From Symbiodinium sp. CCMP2592 (Eukaryota; Sar; Dinophyceae; Suessiales; Symbiodiniaceae), in assembly GCA_905221615.1 (NCBI GenBank), contig CAJNDT010000990.1:344608-408607 (forward strand): a DNA stretch of 64,000 nucleotides. The letters are read 5' to 3'. The position numbers were made by a program, and so were the translations under genes. Each line of letters opens with the position of its first letter. The stretch's first letter is position 1. Shown piece after piece: positions 12,176 through 24,099 of the stretch. The notes under the pieces were generated by a model. It did not search any database and was not told the DNA's origin. It saw only the letters and a list, made by a program, of their open reading frames with translations.

Positions 12176-12596
12176 CCACTACTATTTCCCTGCATCATGA
12201 AGCCTGTCTGCAAAGGAGAGGCACTCTTTATATGGAAACCTGGGAGTCGCTGTGACGCCGGTGTCTTCTGGGCCAGGCTTACGGTTGGGTTCAACGTCTT
12301 TGTTGTGTTTCAGGGTTCGAGATTCAGTAGGTTTAGGGGTAAGGAGCAGCGGCTCGGGGCTGCGATTGGGGATGTGGGGATACCGGTCGCATGACGTTTA
12401 GGATCGGGCTTCAAGTTCTTGAACACCTTAAGATTGGCTCAAAGACTTGTTGCAAGTTGCTGCGGTGGCGATTAAAAGACAGGAGCGGCTGGAGGTCCCA
12501 CACTGTCAAACTCGGTCCCTCCCCGCCGGAGGTCTTCGCGCACCGTCCAAAGACAAATCCAAGCCTAGCAGGCCAGAGAACTCAGCTACGTCGTGA

Positions 12597-12714
12597 GGAT
12601 TGCAAACACGCACTGCAGTTCGCAAGTCGAGATGTCGCAATCAATGCACGTCGCTAGCATCACGTCAGGATTGGCACGAGGCACTGCAATTTGCATGTCG
12701 AGGTGCCGCGATCA
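12597..12714 (+). repeat. Imperfect 48-bp direct duplication, translates as related peptides
   Basis: AGGATTGCAAACACGCACTG... (12,597-12,643) and AGGATTGGCACGAGGCACTG... (12,667-12,714) are about 80% alike with a 70-bp period. Read in register, each gives a related 17-residue peptide (EDCKHALQFASRDVAIN and QDWHEALQFACRGAAIT). The second lies in a different frame and ends in a stop. This may be decayed repeat-protein coding DNA. I do not recognise the protein. Confidence 0.4.
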
Positions 12715-12965
12715 CTGACTGAACGGGGGCCAAAACGTTTCGCACAATTTGGAGCCCGCTTTTGCAAACGTTCGCACTCAGTCCAACGAATGGACGGAGG
12801 CTAGAGCCAGGAGCACAGGGGGTACATTGCAATACTGTATGTTTCGCTGTGGCCGTTTGGAACACTCGAACTCGCTCTCTGCTACATCCGTTCACATGCC
12901 GTCCGAGTCCGGAAACTGAGAGCGAACCGGCACCCATCTCCTGAACTGATGGAGATGGGTCCTGC

Positions 12966-13072
12966 GGTTGATGATATATACAATCCTGCATTACCTTAAT
13001 TAAGGACCCTAAACTATGGGAATTATGGTATATTCCTTATTATGGGTAATGCAGGATTTATATCATCAACCG
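12966..13072 (+). mobile_element. Hairpin element family E, copy 1
   Basis: Arms CGGTTGATGATATA...CCTGCATTACC and GGGTAATGCAGGATTTATAT..CATCAACCG. The loop carries AAGGACCCTAAACTATGGG and TATTCCTTATTATG. Near-identical copies lie at 42.4 and 48.7 kb, and a split copy flanks the retrotransposon. Confidence 0.93.
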
Positions 13073-13575
13073 TAGCAACCTGCAGAGCAGCCTAAAACCC
13101 GAATTATCAAGAACGGCAATTCCGTTCATTTCACTTAAAGTGGCGATAAAGAAGTGTCCACAGCAGGCATCTCCACGAAGGGGCCCGAGGGGGTTCTTTC
13201 AACAAAATTGTCGGAGAATCCTTTTCTGGGCAATCCTCTGGTCTTTTGGTTGCGAGGTCCGGGGTTTGGTCTTCAGAGCTAGGACCCGGGATTCGGGTTT
13301 AGGATTTAGGGGTTTAGGGTGTTTCCGGTTTAGGGGTTTAGGGGTTTAGGGATTAGGGTTCAGAGTTTAGGGGTTTCGGGCTTAGATGCAGGTTAGACCG
13401 GGACCATAGGATGCTCCACCTCTTGTATGTTTTTGTCGAGGCCAAGGGCGGCTACATGGCACTGACCCGTGAAATCTTCCTCTGCGCTGCCTGCTCTTCA
13501 GGTCTTCTGCCGGCATCTAGGAGGGACCTTGGCCCAGAAGCCGAGCTCATATGTTTTTGGGTTCACGCTAAGGGT

Positions 13576-13850
13576 GCACGCCATCCATCCATCCATCTAT
13601 CCATCAAGCCAACAGCCATGATTCCATCCTTCCTTCCATCCCTCCATACATGCACGGATGCAAGCACGAATTCACAAATGCATACATCACAAACGTGCTC
13701 GCTTGTGATTATGTATGTACATGCGCACATACCTGCGTACCTACGCACTTACGTACGTACATACAGACAAACAGATAGACAGCCAAGGCAGACATGCAAA
13801 AACATGATCGTACATGAATGTGTGTATGTAGATGTGTATATGACACGCCT
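13576..13850. repeat. Degenerate tetranucleotide repeats (CATC, ACAT, GTAC)
   Basis: Runs of CATCCATCCATCTATC, TTCCTTCCATCC, GCATACATCACA and CGTACGTACATACAGACAAACAGATAGACAGC. The open frame of 157 codons across this stretch shows repeat-derived composition. Confidence 0.8.
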
Positions 13851-14261
13851 GCATAGGCACAAGCCAGGCTTCCACCTTCTCTAAAAAGAAACGAGCACTG
13901 AATGCTATTGCGGCATTGGAGTTCAGATATGATTCAACCGGTTTAGGAGTTTGGGGTTTAGGATAACAAGCCCCAAATTGAAAGAATAAGCCCTAAACCC
14001 CGGAACCCAGGTGTTGGCAATAGCTTCAACAGATTAGTGGGCATATGTAGAACGCGCTGTCCAAGGACACGGCGAAATATTACAGAACAGGCGTAAATAA
14101 CATATGCATGTATATGTACACATGAAAAACAATTTATGAGTTTACTGATATTCGTTTATATTCATCATAACATATATATGTATATATGTATATAAACCCT
14201 ACAAACCCGTTACAACACCCCAGGAATCCCCTAAAAGCTCGCGAATCCTCAGGACCCTTAT

Positions 14262-14373
14262 ACTCAAAGGGGAAAAGGAGGGACCCGGGCAATATAATGG
14301 GTATATAATAGCTATATTATGTAAGGGTATATACCTAGGGGTCCTTATTAAGGGTCCCTCCTTTTACCCTTGG
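14262..14373 (+). mobile_element. Hairpin element family H, copy 1
   Basis: Left arm CTCAAAGGGGAAAAGGAGGG and right arm CCCTCCTTTTACCCTTGG. ATA on both sides could be a 3-bp target duplication. The loop has TATATAATAGCTATATTATG. It is related in inverted orientation to the copy at 28.6 kb. Confidence 0.88.
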
Positions 14374-14530
14374 ATATACAGCCCTTTCCCTTGCGAACCG
14401 TTTTAGAATCCCCCCAAAATTGTAGCCTGCCCGTACTTTAACTTAAAACATCAATCCTAAACCGAAGATCCCTCAAACCTAAACCTTGAAACCCCTAAAA
14501 TCTGCAAGATTCCAGTTGATGCAACCGTCC

Positions 14531-14641
14531 AGGACCTAAGAGCAACCTAGAAATAAAAAGGGCGCCCCTTTTGGTTTGAAGGGGGTTATAAGGGAACCTA
14601 AACCCTCAAAAACACAATAAGGGCCTACTCTGGGTCCTAGG
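14531..14641 (+). mobile_element. Repeat element family S, copy 1
   Basis: Shares AAAAAGGGCGCCCCTTTTGG, GGGGGTTATAAG.GAACCTAA and GGGCCTACTCTGGGTCCTAG with 34,516-34,620, and more weakly with 42,825-42,934. Ends are short inverted repeats (AGGACCTA / GGTCCT). Confidence 0.8.
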
Positions 14642-15289
14642 AAAGAACCGGATAGAACCCTAGAAAACCCCAATAAACCCTGAACGGTCCCATGATATAC
14701 ACAGAAAGCCGAACAGAAACCCTTAAGATCCTGTACAGCCCGCTGATTAAATCCTTCAAAACACGCTGGCAAAACCTTTGATTAAGCTATTTAAGACCCC
14801 CAAAACAAGCATGAACAAACTTCAATTCTTCACGAACCCCTGGACAACCCTGTAAATCCCCTGAAAATACACAAATACTCTGGAACTCCAGTACACTCCC
14901 CAGAACCCACCCTCAACCCTACTCCACACCCCTAACCCGAAATCATAAACTCTACACCCCTAATCCCGAATCCCCAAACCCTCAACCCTTGAACTTCAGA
15001 TCCTGTGGGAAAGAGAAACCTAAGCTACCAAACCCCAATCCTGAAAACAGTGAAACTTGAAGCCGGAGCACCCCTAAAGTCACCCTAAACCCAAGACCCT
15101 GTTATTAGGGCCTTAGGGTTCAGAGAGTTTCGGAAAAGATCAGACCCAGGGGCGGCGCACTCCTCCTCCGACCGCAGCTCGGGAGAGGGCCCGGCAGAGG
15201 CTCGACGAGCGTCTGCTCCGAGGAGCTGGGCGAGCTGCGCGAGGCCTCCGTGGAGGGTGGGGCCCGTTTTGGGGGGGGGGTTCCGTTGA

Positions 15290-15475
15290 ATTTAGGGGAT
15301 AGTGGTTTAGGGGTTCAGGATTTAGGGTTTAGTCTAGTTTAGGGGTTTAGGGTTTAGGCTAGTTTTGGGGTTTACGAGTTTAGGGTTTAGGGGCTAGGGG
15401 TTTAGGGTTTAGGCTAGTTTTGGGGTTTACGGGTTTAGGGTTTAGGGGCTAGGGGTTCAGGGTCTAGGGCTCAGT
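15290..15475. repeat. TTTAGGG-derived minisatellite
   Basis: Two copies of a roughly 57-bp unit (GGTTTAGGCTAGTTTTGGGG...TTTAGGGGCTAGGGG) built from TTTAGGG variants. Preceded by a G9 run at about 15,273. Confidence 0.75.
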
Positions 15476-15645
15476 GTGCAACCGTTTCTTGTAAAGGGTT
15501 TCATCAAGGTTTAGAGGTGGGGGCCCGGTTTGGAGGGTTCCTTTCAATTTTAGGCTTTGGGTATACAGGGCTCAAGAGGTTTCATTGAGGGTTCTGTAAG
15601 GGATCTGTAAGAGTACTACAAGGGGTTTCGGGGTTGGGGGGTTTT

Positions 15646-15756
15646 GGGGCCGTAGGAACTGGAATAGGGTTCTCATAATGATAGGGTTTTTGGGTACATC
15701 ATACTCTACATATATATATATATAGATAGATAAAGATATAGTAAGGAACCCGAAAG
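15646..15756 (+). mobile_element. Hairpin element family L, copy 3 (degenerate)
   Basis: GGGGCCGTAGGAACTGGAATAGGG, TAGGGTTTTTGGGTACATC and an expanded TATATA/GATA centre, then TAGTAAGGAACCCG. The right end is lost. Confidence 0.45.
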
Positions 15757-16631
15757 TCCCACAGCCTGGCTCAAGCGGCGTGCGGTAGCCAAGGCGTCAA
15801 TCTCGCTCATGTGCGTGGTCACGGAGGCGTTAGACCCGATGGACACCTCAGGGTTCTGGTTTGGGATATCGGGATACCAGGTTCGGGGTTTCAGACTGTG
15901 GGTTAGGGCTTGTGAAGTTTTAGGTCTGGGGCTTCGGCTGTTAGGGGTTGGGCTTTGGGCTTGTAGGGTGTAGGGCTTCGGGCTGGTACCTATATCGGGT
16001 TTGTGAGGCTGCCGGGTTTGTGTGAAAAGCTTTAGCAGATTGTGTCTAGGGTTTGAGGTCCCCTGCTGGTGGTGGGCTGCCCCCCCTTACCAACTCCGTT
16101 TTCTACGGGGAGGGGTCGGGATAATGACAAACATGACATGGCAGCCTCAAGCAGCACGCGATTCTGCTGAGAGATGATGATGAGGATGATGATGATGATG
16201 TCTACAGTTTCTCAGAGAAAGATGGTCCGTGTTCCTGCATACTGTTAGCTGCTTCGCCCCCGGGCGTTCAATCTCACAAGGTGTGCTTCCCTCCATGCAT
16301 CCATACTGCTCCTTGTTTGCACAGCGGTTTAAGCGACGTACGTGCTCGTGGTAGCGGTCACGGTCGTCGTGGTCGTCTGTCTCCTTATCTTCAGTATGTA
16401 CATGATGATGTGTGCTCCTTTCACTGCTTGTGGAGCTGCACTGGCACCATGATGTTTAGGAGGACCCTAAACCCTAAACCCCCAAGCTCCTAAACCCGAA
16501 ACCTCTAAACCTACACCCCTAAACCCCTAAACCCTAACCCCAAACCTTGTAAAGTCTGACAAAACCCTCACGAATCTGCAGCTTCAGCTTCAGCTCCCAA
16601 GCTCTGAGGCGCTCCACTCTGGCCTGCGAGC

Positions 16632-16688
16632 CTAGTAATAGTAGTTATAATTGTACCCCATTCCTCCATTCCCTACTAACCAAAGGTA
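16632..16688 (-). mobile_element. Hairpin element family J, single arm
   Basis: TAGTAATAGTAGTTATAATT followed by GTACCCCATTCCTCCATTCC and CTACTAACCAAAGGTA matches the right half of the complete copy at 23,717-23,805. The left arm is missing. Confidence 0.75.
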
Positions 16689-17463
16689 TAGATCCCTTTA
16701 AAGGAACCCTAAACCCCTCTAGATCCTTTTAAAGGAACTGTATAGACCCCGACACCCCAGGACCCTCGAAATCCTAACGTCCGCGTAAAACCTCCCAGGA
16801 CCAGGATCCTGTAAACCGCATAAAGGTCCCTAAAAGTATCCCCATTGAACTCTTGAAATTTACAGTCCGCCCGGCAGTCCTGGCCTTTCGCCCTGCGCCA
16901 GCTCGCGGCGTCGTGAGTTGCTGTGGAGGCGCCTGCGGTAGCTACTTCATAGTGGTTTAGGCCTTAAGGTTTAGGGTTTAGGGCCTTGAGAGTTCGAGGG
17001 GTTTGGGGTTTAGAGTTCTAGGGTTCAGAGTGGAACGAATGTTCATAACGTCTTCATAAAATGTTTTTTGAGAGGTGTTGGAGGCTACTAGAGGGACCGT
17101 AAGACTGGGAACAGGGCCTTTCTATCACAGTATACTATAACTCTAAATGGTCTGTACACGGGTAGAACTGCAATCCACTTTTTCTATTATGCTAGGTTAA
17201 AGTATATTGTAGTATAGTGCATTATAGAATGTTTTGTTTGATTAGGTGGTACACATGTTACATACGATGTTATTATGTTATCTTGATATTTTATCTTATA
17301 TTAGAGTACATCATATTACATTACGTCATGTCGTGTTTTATTAGTACAGTACGTCCAATATTATGTTAGTTTATTGCAGCATATTGTTCAATACTAGTCG
17401 ATGTTCTATTGCATCGAATCTTACCACAGTACATTATATTGGATTACGCCATATCAGAGCATG

Positions 17464-17464
17464 T

Positions 17465-17501
<37 letters not shown>

Positions 17502-17502
17502 C
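17464..17502. repeat. (TA)n microsatellite
   Basis: TA dinucleotide run within a wider AT-rich segment (17,100-17,600) that shows no genes. Confidence 0.9.
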
Positions 17503-18142
17503 TGTATATTACATGTAGCTACACTACAGCTTAATATGCATTATGTAAAATTAGGGTAATTCTTATATTGTAGCACCGTATACTCTATTCTGTCTAGTTT
17601 CATATTCGGGCTTAGCGGCTCCAGGTTGAGGAGCAGGGTTTGCGAGTTTAAGGGGCTAGGGCTCAGGGTTTAGGGCCTTAAGGATTGGTGCTTTTGTTGG
17701 CTTAGACTGTTGTGAGTTTAGTGCAAAACGTAATTCAGCTGGAAGGTCTTGATGCTCCGCCATTAGATCTTGAACAGCGATGGTACCAAGCTTCAGAGAA
17801 GTTTAAACACTTGAAGCGACAAGGGCAGGCTTAAGAAGACAACTCCCGCAGTCAAAAAGTCGCACAAGCTGAAGACTCGAAAACGCTACGCCCAAATCCC
17901 TACGGACTAAACTCTGTCTGAAAATTAGATAAGTTTAGGGCTAAAGAATTCTCGAAACTCCAGGGGCCAAGCTCTCGGCTCTAGGCTTCAAAAGCGCAGC
18001 CAAAGCACGACGATCGTGATATTCATCGGCGTGCTGATCGGAGTGTGACTGTGTCTTCGCATCGACAGCCGCCGATCTCAAGGGCATCAGGATTCCAGGT
18101 TTGGTTGTTGAGGTTTCAAGGGGTTTGAGTTTAGGGTAACCC

Positions 18143-18216
18143 TATCCCTCCAAGGGCCCCATAGTTAGGGCCCTGGACCCCTTAAGGACCCCATAATAAG
18201 GTCCCTGGAGGCATTA
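18143..18216. repeat. Hairpin element, singleton N
   Basis: Arms ACCCTATCCCTCCAAGGGCC and GGTCCCTGGAGGCATTAGGGT with a GACCCCTTAAGGACCC centre. Confidence 0.65.
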
Positions 18217-18351
18217 GGGTAAGGTTTCGGAAAAGCAGAGAGCCCGCCTCACATTGCACTCGAGTTTGAATCCCTGACCCCAACCCCTACTGACCTACTG
18301 CCTGACTGTCAACTTGTGACATTATCATCCCCCCTCACATTCTGGCCGGGA

Positions 18352-18445
18352 GTAGGGACCCCTCATTTTATAGAGAAACACGGTCCGGCCCGGGGAATCC
18401 TTGGGTAGCAGAGGTACGGCTCTATAAAATGGGTGGCCCCCAATT
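18352..18445. repeat. Hairpin element, singleton O
   Basis: Arms GGGACCCCTCATTTTATAGAG and CTCTATAAAATGGGTGGCCCC around a GC-rich loop. Confidence 0.7.
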
Positions 18446-19211
18446 CCTATTTTGAGGCCCCAGCCCTTCGTCAGATTTGACAAGCCCTCCAAATCTTGTA
18501 TGCTGCTTGCCCTGATCGTTGCGCTCAAAAACACGCACTAGCCCAGAAGGCTACCTCGCATGTTAATCTGACGTTTTGCAGTTGCTGCGCTTGGTGCGGT
18601 AAGCTTTCGGAACTCGGCCACTGCTGGACGAGGCTTCAGTTAGGGTTCGGGTGCTTTGGCTTTTCACGGTTTTTACTCCGTCTCACAACTGCCCGGACTC
18701 CTGCAATCTTTATGCGCGGAGCCCCAAGCCCAAAGCCCCAAAGAGCCTGCACACCCTTTACTTTACCTTTGGCCCCAAGTTCCCAAACCCAAACTCCCAA
18801 CCCCAGAACCCCTCAAACTCAGCAACCCTCCAAACCCAACAAAACGAATGCAAACTACCCAGGCAGTGCTTCAGGCTTGATCTTGAATCCCTGCACCCTC
18901 AACCGCAAGTTGCACTAGCCGAGGAGCTACAAGTACCTGATAGGTTAATTTCAGGTTTTGCAGCTGCTTTGCACATAGCAGTGCTCCCCAAGCCCTAGTC
19001 CAGAAGCCAGAAAGCCCTACTAATTTCGAAACCCGGAGCCCCAAAACCCAAAACCGCAAAACCCTTAAACTCTATTAGGACACGTTCCGTCGACGTCCTC
19101 ATTCAGGGTGGTGTTGGCTTTGGAAGTTTGGTTTTTGATGATCCGTGGCTGAGTGCAGAGGGCAGAGGGTCTTGGGGCGGACAGGGGCGTTTGAAAAAGC
19201 TTCGATAACAG

Positions 19212-19310
19212 GGCGGTTGTCAAAATTAGAGTCCCTCTTTGGGTCCTTATTATAATACGGCACCTATTATTTAGGGTACCCACAAAGGGACCATAATTTT
19301 GACAACCACC
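19212..19310 (+). mobile_element. Hairpin element family G, copy 1
   Basis: Arms GGCGGTTGTCAAAATTAGAG..CC and GGACCATAATTTTGACAACC. The loop carries TTATTATAATACGGCACCTA. A truncated second copy is at 52,658. Confidence 0.9.
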
Positions 19311-19438
19311 CAACACTCGAAGCAAGACCAAGGCATTCTGTCAGGTCCATCCTCCACTCTCCGGCGATTCGGGCAGCCCTGGCGGCTCCACCGACAGGCC
19401 GTAGATCGGTGCCTGTTAGGCCAGAGGCTAGGGGTTGA

Positions 19439-19516
19439 TCCAAAAACCTACCGTTTTAAGGGTTAGACCCCATAACTAAGGGGTCATAACCTACTATTTT
19501 ATAGGGTTTGGGGCCA
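19439..19516 (+). mobile_element. Hairpin element family P, copy 1
   Basis: AACCTACCGTTTTAAGGGTT, AGACCCCATAACTAAGGGGT and CATAACCTACTATTTTATAGGG. Its reverse complement recurs at 35,420-35,497. Confidence 0.75.
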
Positions 19517-19681
19517 CAGGTAGGGGTTAAGGCTGTTAGGGTTTCAGGCTTAGGGTTTAGGGGTCAGGGTTTACGGGTTAGAAGACGGAGCCGAAGAGGA
19601 CGTTGTGAGTAGGTTCTTTCATGCTTTGTTGAAGGACTCTCACGACAAGTTGGCATTGGCGGTGTGGCAGGGTCTGGGAAG

Positions 19682-19790
19682 CCCTAAGGGTCCATGTACC
19701 CAAATAGTATATACTTTGGGCCCAATGTACCCATATAGGGAGTACTTTAAGGCCAATGAATATACTATTTGGGTACATGGACCCTTAGGG
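19682..19790. repeat. Hairpin element, singleton Q, perfect 31-bp arms
   Basis: Arms 19,682-19,712 (CCCTAAGGGTCCATGTACCC and on) and 19,760-19,790 are exact reverse complements over 31 bp. The loop is 47 bp. AAG on both sides could be a 3-bp target duplication. Perfect arms suggest a young insertion. Confidence 0.95.
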
Positions 19791-20935
19791 AAGGCAATGT
19801 TGGTTCCCGGGTTTGCGTCCAAACTTCACGACGAGGGATCGGGAAAAAAACGAGGCCTTTGACACCTGTAGCTCTGCGGAGGAATCTGAAGTACTCCTTC
19901 GTGGTTACTATAAGGTGTACTATATGGGTTACAATAGGGTTTAGGGTTTTGGGCTTTGTTTATAAGGCTTTGGATCTAGGATGCAGGGCTCAGGGGTTTT
20001 AGGGTTCAGGGCGTGGGGGGCTTAGCGTTCAGGCCTTTTGATAGAATCCGACACTTATTTTAACAAAAAAAGTCTTTCCAGAAAGACCTGGTATAAGTCT
20101 CAAGTCTCGAGCAACTCATATAAACCGTGTCGCCCTGCCAAGGGACCTTGGCAGGCGCGTCACTTAACCTGCGCAGTATCTCCAGGTTCGGGCTCTTGAA
20201 GCGTTCCTTGGCTGGCTTCTGCATCCCTCCTACTAGCTCATGGTTGGGATAGGATGCTTTAACTACCCATAAAAATGTAAAGTTTTACCCAACTATGACA
20301 AAGCCTAATTCAAGCTGATCTCAACCATACAACAGACTAAAGACTAAAGTCCGAAACCACGAAGCCTGAGCCCTAAACCCTTCTAAGCCCTAAAGCCTAG
20401 CCCCTAAACCATAAGCGCACTGAGAACCAAAATCCCAACAACAAAAGTGAGTAATCCTTGGAACTTGTTACAACAAACATGAAACTTGATTTCTAAGAGC
20501 ACTAAAGAAACCCCTCTAACTAGGGTGTGTAGCCCCAAGGGTCCAAGCACCACTCTCCACAAATCCTAACCTACATAACTACTATCCTAAAACCGAGTAC
20601 CTGATTACTGGGTCCTTTGGACCCCTTGCAATAAGCCAAAGGTCCAGGTCCAAAGGTGTCGGGGGAGGTCGCCGAGCCTTTTGTGCCATCAGCTGCAGGT
20701 GCTTTCGGCTGTTTTACAAGGTTTAGGGTTTAGGATCTAGTGCTTCCGGGCTAGCGGCTAGGGACTTGGGCTTAGGAATAGGGGCTTATGTGTTAAGGTT
20801 AAATTTTAGGCTTTAGATTTCAAGGTTTAGGCGCCTCACTTTGGGGACGCTGCTAAAGATTCGGCTTTATGTGTGTAACGGTCCTCTAACTTTTCGGAAA
20901 CCATCTGGGCTTTCAACCTGGCAGAATCTACCATT

Positions 20936-21042
20936 ATACCCTACTCATAGGCTCCATAGTGCAGTAGTTCCCTTTTGGGATTGCCTTCTAGGGCCCCAAC
21001 TATGAACCCTAACAAGGAACTACTATGGAGCCGATGGGTAAA
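20936..21042 (+). mobile_element. Hairpin element family B, copy 3
   Basis: TACCCTACTCATAGGCTCCA and the matching TGGAGCCGATGGGTA, with AGTAGTTCCCTTTTGGGATT against AACAAGGAACTACTATGGAG. The arms are diverged. Confidence 0.82.
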
Positions 21043-21095
21043 CCCCTAGACTCAGGGATCTTGAGCTGTCTCGATCCGATCTTCCCCTTCCCAAC

Positions 21096-21289
21096 CCCAG
21101 ACCTCTGGGAGGATCATGGGACGTAGCAGGGTTCCTGAAAGGGCTCCTTTAAGGGATCCTTTAGGGTTTAGGGTTTAGGGATCTATAAGGGAAAGTAGAT
21201 CCCCTAATTTGGGGCCTTATACTGCTAAGGGTACTTCATAGGAACCCCCATTAAGGGATCTACTTTTCGGATCCTCCCGGAGGTCTGGG
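21096..21289 (+). mobile_element. Composite hairpin element family K, copy 1
   Basis: Outer ends CCCAGACCTCTGGGAGGATC and GATCCTCCCGGAGGTCTGGG. Inner hairpin AAGTAGATCCCCTAATTTGG and CCATTAAGGGATCTACTTTT. A TTTAGGGTTTAGGG run sits between the left outer and inner arms. The reverse-oriented copy is at 24,208. Confidence 0.88.
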
Positions 21290-21371
21290 ACTGCAAGTGC
21301 TATCGGAATCCCGAGTTCGGGGGAGCCTTCGATTGGAGCCCTCGGACACAACCAGCTCGAGTACCTAATGT

Positions 21372-21475
21372 CGGGGCCTTCATTATTAGAAGAGGGTTTT
21401 GGGCTTTGGGGCCCATTATACGATATTTATAATAAGCAACCCCTCAAATGTGGGTAATTTTTTATACGGCCACTA
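21372..21475 (+). mobile_element. Hairpin element family L, copy 4
   Basis: GGGGCCTTCATTATTAGAAGAGGG, TTGGGGCCCATTATACGATATT and AATAAGCAACCCCTCAAATG. The right end is diverged. Confidence 0.7.
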
Positions 21476-21499
21476 TAGTAACCCATCATGAGCACGGTT

Positions 21500-23716
21500 T
21501 AGGGATTCGTAGGGTTCCTCTGGGGCATAGCAGACTGTCATACTGAAGTCCTGCTGAAGATGGGTAGCTGACAGACATGCGGCTCCTTTTCGGGCCCATC
21601 ACGTACTGAGCTCATCATTTTAGAATGGGCGCCCAAAACGGATACTGCTCGTTTTGCTAGCCGTCTCTGGGCTTGTGCTCAATTCTCGTTTAAATACTTT
21701 AGGTACCTTTAGGCTTTAGGGTTTAGGGCTAGGTACCGGAAGCGGCAGCACAATTTAGAACACCGTGATGCTAAACTCGAAACCCGACACCCTCACCTCA
21801 ACCCTACACTCCCTGGCATTGGCCATCAACCCTAAACCCGCCATTGCAGTCGAAGCACCTCCGGCTGTGGACAATGGTCCACACAGGCTTCCATAGACAG
21901 AACGGGCCCGTCAGCCACTGTCGAACTCTGGAAGCCGTGATGAAAAGCACAAGAAATCAGGGTCCCGAAAGCCTCAATGCAAGGCTTGAGAGGATTCGGC
22001 TGGGCCCTAAAGAACCAACCTGCTTTGGGATAGAGGGTTCAGCTACGAAGAAAAGGTTGCCAGGTAGGGTTTAAGGTTTGGGGGCATCTGATGGGTGGGG
22101 CTCAGTGTGCGCAGCGTAAGGATGGGATTAGGTGAAGCAAACTCGAACTTGTTGGGATGCAGGGCCTGGAGCTTAGGAGAGAGTTCGGGGGGCGTGAGAT
22201 CAGGTCTGAGGTACAAGCTTCGAATCCTAAACCCCAAACCCCAAACCCTATAAACCCTAAATCCTGAGGGCTTTGAAGCTCTGATCTCAACCTTTCGCAG
22301 GGTTCAGGATACATGGTCTGGGGAAAGGGCGGTAGAAGCTTGAGGCTTCAGGGAAACACTGAAACCTGAGATCAGGGGCTCTTCATCTTGCTTTTCGTCT
22401 GAGAATCCTTTGAAGACTACTTGGAGGGCGATGCTTTCTGGACCAAGTAGACCCTAAATCCTAAGCCTTAAACCCGAACCACCCAATCTCTCATAACGAA
22501 AGCGTCAAGTCCAGTTTCCCCTTGAGAGGGTTGGTGGTTCCTTCAGCCCTAGATAAGTGTTGTCGTACCCATGACCAAGGTTAAAGGCATCAGGGCCTCT
22601 ACAAACGCAGGGGGGTGGGGGTAGGGGTGGGGGAGCGGGGATTGATTGTGGAGTTCAGGCGAGCAGGTTAGAGGCTGAGGTTTGCAAAACATTAAACCCG
22701 CCAAAGTGCTCCGACGACGCAGCATATGGAGAAGAAGCCCACGACGATCATCATCACTTCCGTAGCACGCTCTGTGACGCTTCCCTCGTGCAAATGCTTA
22801 TAGGGTTAAGGGTTGGAAGGCTACTTGGGACAGGCTATCGTACGACTGGCTACGGGAATCGACGCAGGGCACTCCTTTGACTGCAGAGCGTACGACTACA
22901 AGCGCACATTGCTCATCGTTCTCCTCTGATCTCCGCTAAGCTCAAACCTGCATGTGGGATCACCAAAACTTCTGGCTCAGGCACATTTTCGTATTCGTAG
23001 GGCAAGCCAATAACAAAAGAAGCACGAAAGACAAATACCAAGGCCCTACACCTTAAACGCTATACATCCTAAACCCTAATCCAAAAACGATACTACGTTT
23101 TAATGACTAACTATCCCGACCTCTGCAGTACCTGTAGCGCGAAAGACTGAATATCAGGACAGCACAATCAATACCCGTTGAAAAAAGTTGGTTTCGGGAG
23201 TGCCGCGAGTAAATCCCAAAAGAAGGAATCAAGAACGAACCAAGCCGGAAAACGCTCTCCGAGACCCTCACCATAGTTGAAGCCCTCGGCCAGACTCTGC
23301 GCCTTGCTCCCTGCATGCTCTAAGCCCAAACCCAAGAACCCCAGAACCTTGTCCCATCTTGTCCCTAAACCCTGGACCCCAGGCAAGCTTCCACAATGGC
23401 CGGCTTCGGTGTGGAGGAAAGCCTCAGGCCAGATATCTTCTGAATCGGCGGAATTCCGATGCCCGCAGAGGGAGCTTTAGTGGGGTGTTCGGCTGGCTGT
23501 AGGACCAAGCAAAACACAGCACGACATTGCCACAAAACCCTAAACCTTAAAAGCCTGAATTCCAAACCCTAAACCCTCATACCCTAGACCCTATACCCTA
23601 AACCCTGTACCATGAACCCTAAACCCGCTAAAGCCCCGAAAACCAACCCTGAAGCATCGAAGCTGTAAGCCTTGCGAAGCCCAAACTCCAAACTTTAAGC
23701 CCAAATAGCCCTAAAC
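21500..23716. other. Non-coding DNA, no gene supported
   Basis: Several 60-76 codon open frames occur on both strands but none has a recognisable motif. CCCTAAA/TTTAGGG-like fragments are scattered throughout (for example 22,225-22,262 and 23,560-23,630), with a G-rich patch at 22,610-22,640. Confidence 0.45.
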
Positions 23717-23805
23717 TTACCTTTGGTTAGTAGGGAAGGGAGGAATGGCAGTAATAGTAGTTCTAATTGTACCCCATTCCTCCAGTCCCTACTAACCAAA
23801 GGTAA
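23717..23805. mobile_element. Hairpin element family J, complete copy
   Basis: Arms TTACCTTTGGTTAGTAGGGA..GGAGGAATGG and CCATTCCTCCAGTCCCTACT..ACCAAAGGTAA around a TAATAGTAGTTCTAATTG loop. Confidence 0.93.
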
Positions 23806-24099
23806 GTAAAGCTCAGCCCCTAAACCTTTAAACGCCACGTCGAACCTCAAACCATCCAACACCTTGAACCCTAAACCCGAAACACTTTGAACCCTAAATC
23901 TTCAAAGCCGAAGCCCTAAGCATAAAACCCCTCAGGCCAAAACTTTCAAGCCTTAAGCTTTCCAGCCCCTCGAACCTGAGGCCTTTGACCTTGAAGCCCT
24001 CAGCCCTAAACCCTCAACTGCTTCGACTTCTAACTTCAGACATACCTTTAGAAAACATTTTTCCAACCTTAGTACTTGTATTATTTCCGCCTCCTATTT

